Program-made: the position numbers and the translations under genes | Shown here: positions 6,537 through 8,573 of the stretch, piece after piece | Layout: the number at the start of each line of letters is the position of its first letter | Position numbering within the stretch: position 1 is the first letter of the stretch | Notes under the pieces: generated by a model | The model's database searches: none | The model's input: only the letters and a program-made list of their open reading frames with translations | What the model was told of the DNA's origin: nothing | NCBI GenBank assembly: GCA_024280675.1 | Contig: JAJRPT010000023.1 | Coordinates: 1-8,573 of the forward strand | DNA length: 8,573 nt | Source: Bacteroidota bacterium | GTDB lineage: Bacteria > Bacteroidota > Ignavibacteria > Kapaibacteriales > UBA2268 | Direction: 5' to 3'

Positions 6537-6917
6537 ATGAACTTTCCTAGTGGGCTAAAATACACAGACGATCACGAATGGATTAAAGTAGAAGGCAACA
6601 TAGCAACGATTGGTATCACCGATCACGCACAATCTGAGCTGGGTGATGTAGTTTTTGTAGATATTGAAGAAGGTCTTGAAAATGTAACAAAGGGCGAAGA
6701 ATTCGGCACTATTGAAGCGGTGAAAACTGTGGCCGATCTCCTGTCCCCCATTTCTGGACCGGTTACCGAAATAAATTTAAACATAAATGATGACCCAGAG
6801 CTTGTTAATTCCGACCCTTATGGTGCCGGATGGATGATTAAAATAGAGATGGAAATACCCTCAGAACTAGACTCACTAATGGATGTAGAGGCTTATAAAT
6901 CTCACGTTGGGCAATAA
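6537..6917 (+). CDS. gcvH: Glycine cleavage system H protein
   Basis: GcvH is the small lipoyl carrier that receives the aminomethyl group from GcvP and shuttles it to GcvT and the lipoamide dehydrogenase; GcvH can also be the first acceptor of lipoate in the cell. The 126 residues have the normal length. They show YTDDHEWIKVEGN (9-21), ITDHAQSELGDVVFVD (27-42), and the lipoylation site GTIEAVKTVADLLSPISG (57-74) with Lys63. The C-terminal DPYGAGWMIKIE (93-104) is typical of the family. GGAG at 6524-6527 lies 9 nt before the ATG. It follows accC by 62 nt in the same direction with no terminator between, and a strong terminator follows at 6975, so it is likely the last gene of the efp-accB-accC transcript, possibly with its own promoter in the A-rich gap. 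No gcvT or gcvP is in the window. Confidence 0.97.
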   Translation: MNFPSGLKYTDDHEWIKVEGNIATIGITDHAQSELGDVVFVDIEEGLENVTKGEEFGTIEAVKTVADLLSPISGPVTEINLNINDDPELVNSDPYGAGWMIKIEMEIPSELDSLMDVEAYKSHVGQ

Positions 6918-6921
6918 ATTA

Positions 6922-6952
6922 TTAATATTCTTGTTAATATTCTATAGAATAT
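6922..6952. repeat. AT-rich direct repeat and 16-bp palindrome
   Basis: TTAATATTCT occurs twice, at 6922-6931 and 6934-6943, with a 12-nt period. The second copy runs into ATATTCTATAGAATAT (6937-6952), a perfect 16-bp palindrome. It lies between the gcvH stop and the intrinsic terminator. It could be a dimeric regulator's operator for pdxH or only AT-rich spacer; nothing else identifies it. Confidence 0.35.
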
Positions 6953-6974
6953 AATTAATAGTTTGATAATTTTG

Positions 6975-7009
6975 AGCTGGTCTTTTTTGTAAGACCAGCT
7001 TTTGTTTTA
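6975..7009 (+). terminator. Intrinsic (Rho-independent) terminator after gcvH
   Basis: AGCTGGTCTT (6975-6984) and AAGACCAGCT (6991-7000) make a perfect 10-bp stem around a 6-nt loop, followed at once by TTTGTTTTA. It ends the efp-accB-accC-gcvH run 57 nt after the gcvH stop and 24 nt before the pdxH start codon. Any separate pdxH promoter would have to lie within or upstream of it. Confidence 0.92.
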
Positions 7010-7032
7010 TCAAGTATCGTTATGAGGAAGTT

Positions 7033-7674
7033 ATGAAAGAAGAAATCAGAGATCTGAGACGTGATTACCATGGAAATGAAGATTTTTCAGAAGACTTGCT
7101 TAATCCAGATCCACTTGCTCAATTTAAAATCTGGATGAGTGAGGCACTGCAAGCTGGAATCCTTGATCCAAATGCCATGACTCTTGCCACCGTAGACGCT
7201 CGTAAACAACCACAGGCACGCATTGTCTTGCTCAAGGAGATAAACAAAGAAGGCTTCGTTTTCTACACAAATTATGACAGTTCAAAATCTCAAGAATTGA
7301 AACAAGACGGCAGAGCTTCTCTCTTGTTTTATTGGGACAGACTTGCTCGCCAAGTGAAAATTAACGGTTATATTCATAATATTTCAAGAGAAGAATCCGA
7401 AGATTATTTCAAGACCCGTCCTTATCTGAGCCAGATTGGAGCACACGCTTCTGTTCAGTCACAGAAAATTAATAATCGTCAAGAGCTAGAAAAAGCTGTC
7501 GAAGATGCTAAAAAGAAATATCCAGAAAATGTAGCTTGTCCAGCGAATTGGGGTGGGAAAGTCCTTGTTCCAGAATATTTTGAATTTTGGCAAGGTCGTG
7601 AAAGCCGCCTTCACGACCGAATAGTCTATGAACTAAGTAATAATTTATGGACAAGATTTAGGCTTGCTCCATAA
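7033..7674 (+). CDS. pdxH: Pyridoxamine/pyridoxine 5'-phosphate oxidase
   Basis: PdxH is a cytosolic, FMN-dependent homodimer that oxidises pyridoxine or pyridoxamine 5'-phosphate to pyridoxal 5'-phosphate. The 213 residues (E. coli 218) align along their whole length with the family: MTLATVDARKQPQARIVLLK (49-68), GFVFYTNYDSSKSQEL (74-89), ASLLFYWDRLARQVKINGYI (95-114), the phosphate- and FMN-contacting RPYLSQIGAHASVQSQ (129-144), WGGKVLVPEYFEFWQGR (173-189), RLHDR (192-196) with the active-site Arg192 and His194, and the C-terminal RLAP. GAGG at 7024-7027 lies 5 nt before the ATG. An out-of-frame ATG at 7022-7024 runs into a stop after four codons and is not a start. PLP made here is the cofactor of GcvP, a loose link to the preceding gcvH. 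The stop codon abuts the start of the next gene. Confidence 0.97.
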   Translation: MKEEIRDLRRDYHGNEDFSEDLLNPDPLAQFKIWMSEALQAGILDPNAMTLATVDARKQPQARIVLLKEINKEGFVFYTNYDSSKSQELKQDGRASLLFYWDRLARQVKINGYIHNISREESEDYFKTRPYLSQIGAHASVQSQKINNRQELEKAVEDAKKKYPENVACPANWGGKVLVPEYFEFWQGRESRLHDRIVYELSNNLWTRFRLAP

Positions 7675-8382
7675 ATGAAAATGACCAGTGGAAATAAGCT
7701 CCTTCTTGTAATAATTGCCATATCTATTGTCACTGTGGCAATGTGGCAAACAGACATTGGCAGGCTTATTCTTTATCCTTTCACCGTGCTTGGCACTTGG
7801 TTTCACGAGATGGGGCATGGGCTGATGGCATTAATTCTTGGTGGCAGCTTCATTGATTTAGAGATTAATTCAAATGGCTCTGGTCTTGCACGTTGGAGCG
7901 GTTCCTTGTTCTTGGGTGACTTTGGAAAGGCTGCCGTTGCGGGAGCTGGTCCCATGGGTCCTACCATTGCTGGAGCAATTTGCATTATCGCTTCGGCAAA
8001 AGAAAAATGGACGAAAGTCGCACTCTATATTCTGAGTGCAGTCCTCTTTATTTCGGCAATTTATTGGGTTCGTTCATGGTTTGGCATTCCAGTTGTGATT
8101 GGCTTTGGCATACTCACATCTTTTATTGCTTTGAAAGGCAATCGCCAGTTTCAACGTTATACACTAATATTTCTAGGTGTGCAATCTTGTTTAAGTGTAT
8201 ATTTGTCAATCGATTACCTGATGATGAGCCACGGGACAGTTGGTGGTGAAACTATGAACTCAGACACAGCCGTCATGGAGCAATATCTTTTCTTGCCAAA
8301 TTATATTTGGGGTGGGTTTATTATTCTAGGCTCAATTCTGACCATCTGGAAATCTCTTTCTTATGCTCTAAAAAAAGCCTAA
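7675..8382 (+). CDS. M50B-like integral membrane zinc metalloprotease
   Basis: This 235-residue polytopic membrane protein has about six hydrophobic segments (near 8-25, 31-55, 86-106, 115-134, 137-153, 161-178 and 209-226). HEMGH at 44-48, in TWFHEMGHGLMALILGG, is the zinc-binding HExxH of intramembrane site-2-type proteases. NSNGSGLARWSG (65-76) and AGPMGPTIAGA (91-101) match the conserved pattern of the M50B-like family (GSG..., then a G-P-x-x-x-G loop). Asp197 in NSDTAVM is a candidate third zinc ligand, followed by the family-like P..IW. The ATG follows the pdxH TAA with no gap and no good ribosome binding site, so translation is probably coupled to pdxH; a second ATG at 7681 is an alternative start. 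Family members include uncharacterised and spore-related proteins, so the substrate is unknown and proteolytic activity is inferred. Confidence 0.85.
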   Translation: MKMTSGNKLLLVIIAISIVTVAMWQTDIGRLILYPFTVLGTWFHEMGHGLMALILGGSFIDLEINSNGSGLARWSGSLFLGDFGKAAVAGAGPMGPTIAGAICIIASAKEKWTKVALYILSAVLFISAIYWVRSWFGIPVVIGFGILTSFIALKGNRQFQRYTLIFLGVQSCLSVYLSIDYLMMSHGTVGGETMNSDTAVMEQYLFLPNYIWGGFIILGSILTIWKSLSYALKKA

Positions 8383-8388
8383 AGCACT

Positions 8389-8573
8389 TCAACTATTATC
8401 TCTGGAGTGTAGAATAAAATTATTCATTGCCTCCTTTTGCCTCCTTTTGCCTCCTTTTGCCTCCCACTCTTCCCACCCGCCGACGAATATGAAAATATTT
8501 TCGTAGCCAGCCAACGACATATCTTCGGCAAGTTTATGAGAAAGATCGCAAGACCCACCATTACAATAAATTA
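8389..8573 (-). CDS. Rhodanese-like domain protein, C-terminal part (5' end outside window)
   Basis: The minus-strand frame is open from the window edge to a TGA at 8389-8391 and encodes the last 60 residues. The visible start IYCNGGSCDLSHKLAEDM, then LAGYENIFIFVGGWEEW, is the second half of a rhodanese domain: the YC active-site loop (first Cys likely catalytic), the helix that follows it, and the closing G-Y-x-N-[IV]-...-GGW-x-x-W pattern. Rhodanese domains carry a persulfide on that Cys and move sulfur, or act as regulatory modules. The loop NGGSCDLSH is the variant with a second Cys instead of the classical CxxGxRS. After the domain comes a basic tail, AKGGKRRQKEA, encoded by a 10-bp tandem repeat, then MNNFILHSRDNS. 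The gene is convergent with the M50B-like gene, with a 6-nt gap and no visible terminator. What lies N-terminal, for example a second domain or membrane part, cannot be seen. Confidence 0.82.
   Translation of the reverse strand, partial: IYCNGGSCDLSHKLAEDMSLAGYENIFIFVGGWEEWEAKGGKRRQKEAMNNFILHSRDNS
8427..8464. repeat. 10-bp tandem repeat, 3.8 copies, inside the rhodanese C-terminus
   Basis: On the plus strand TTGCCTCCTT is repeated perfectly at 8427-8436, 8437-8446 and 8447-8456, with an eight-base partial copy at 8457-8464. Read on the coding minus strand the unit is GGAGGCAAAA. Because 10 is not a multiple of 3, the same unit is read in three frames and gives EAKGGKRRQKEA instead of a repeated peptide. 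Loss or gain of one copy would change the reading frame after the domain. Confidence 0.95.

Noticed and set aside
7980..8249. Plus-strand frame within the M50B-like gene
   Set aside because: It is in a different frame inside a well-supported membrane protein gene, with no start signal and no family match.
8427..8464. Tandem repeat considered as CRISPR or an iteron array
   Set aside because: Units are 10 bp, adjacent without spacers, and lie inside a reading frame that encodes a conserved rhodanese end.

Overview
The window looks like a chromosomal segment of a bacterium from the Bacteroidota/Chlorobiota (FCB) side of the tree. Ignavibacteria- or Kapabacteria-like lineages are possible, but I cannot fix the taxon from sequence alone. 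The hints are moderate to low GC, the order efp-accB-accC, and a promoter-like element upstream of efp that matches the Bacteroidetes pattern TTG...TAnnTTTG. Clear Shine-Dalgarno sequences precede some genes (accB, accC, gcvH), while others lack one.

Layout. (1) Positions 1-770 form an AT-rich accessory edge: the 3' tail of an unidentified plus-strand reading frame (to 138), then a minus-strand gene for a small membrane-anchored protein of unknown function, then a short REP-like palindrome (774-804). (2) Positions 819-3914 are a minus-strand pair: an FAD-linked D-2-hydroxyacid dehydrogenase/glycolate-oxidase-type enzyme, followed 48 nt later by a methylcrotonyl-CoA-carboxylase-type carboxyltransferase (MccB-like). 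(3) Positions 4012-6917 are a plus-strand run on the other side of a divergent promoter region: elongation factor P, AccB (biotin carrier), AccC (biotin carboxylase) and GcvH (lipoyl carrier). It ends in a very clear intrinsic terminator (6975-7009). (4) Positions 7033-8382 are pdxH (PNP/PMP oxidase) and, with zero spacing, an M50B-type membrane metalloprotease-like protein. (5) Positions 8389-8573 hold the 3' end of a minus-strand rhodanese-domain gene, convergent with the protease gene and running off the window. Its last codons contain a 10-bp tandem repeat.

How the genes fit together. AccB and AccC carry out the biotin-carboxylation half of acetyl-CoA carboxylase. The divergently transcribed MccB-like subunit is an acyl-CoA carboxyltransferase that needs a biotin carrier and a biotin carboxylase. 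No fused MCC alpha subunit is visible here, so its partner is either elsewhere or the neighbouring AccBC. AccB has the fatty-acid-synthesis type 'thumb', which argues that its main partner is AccAD. GcvH and PdxH both relate to glycine cleavage: GcvH is the lipoyl carrier and PdxH supplies PLP, the cofactor of GcvP.

Most of the window is ordinary core metabolism. The parts most worth a second look are the 10-bp repeat inside the rhodanese C-terminus (a possible frame-switching tract), the AT-rich accessory edge with its unknown membrane protein, and the unpaired MccB-like carboxyltransferase. I did not find convincing evidence of a wholly new multi-gene system.
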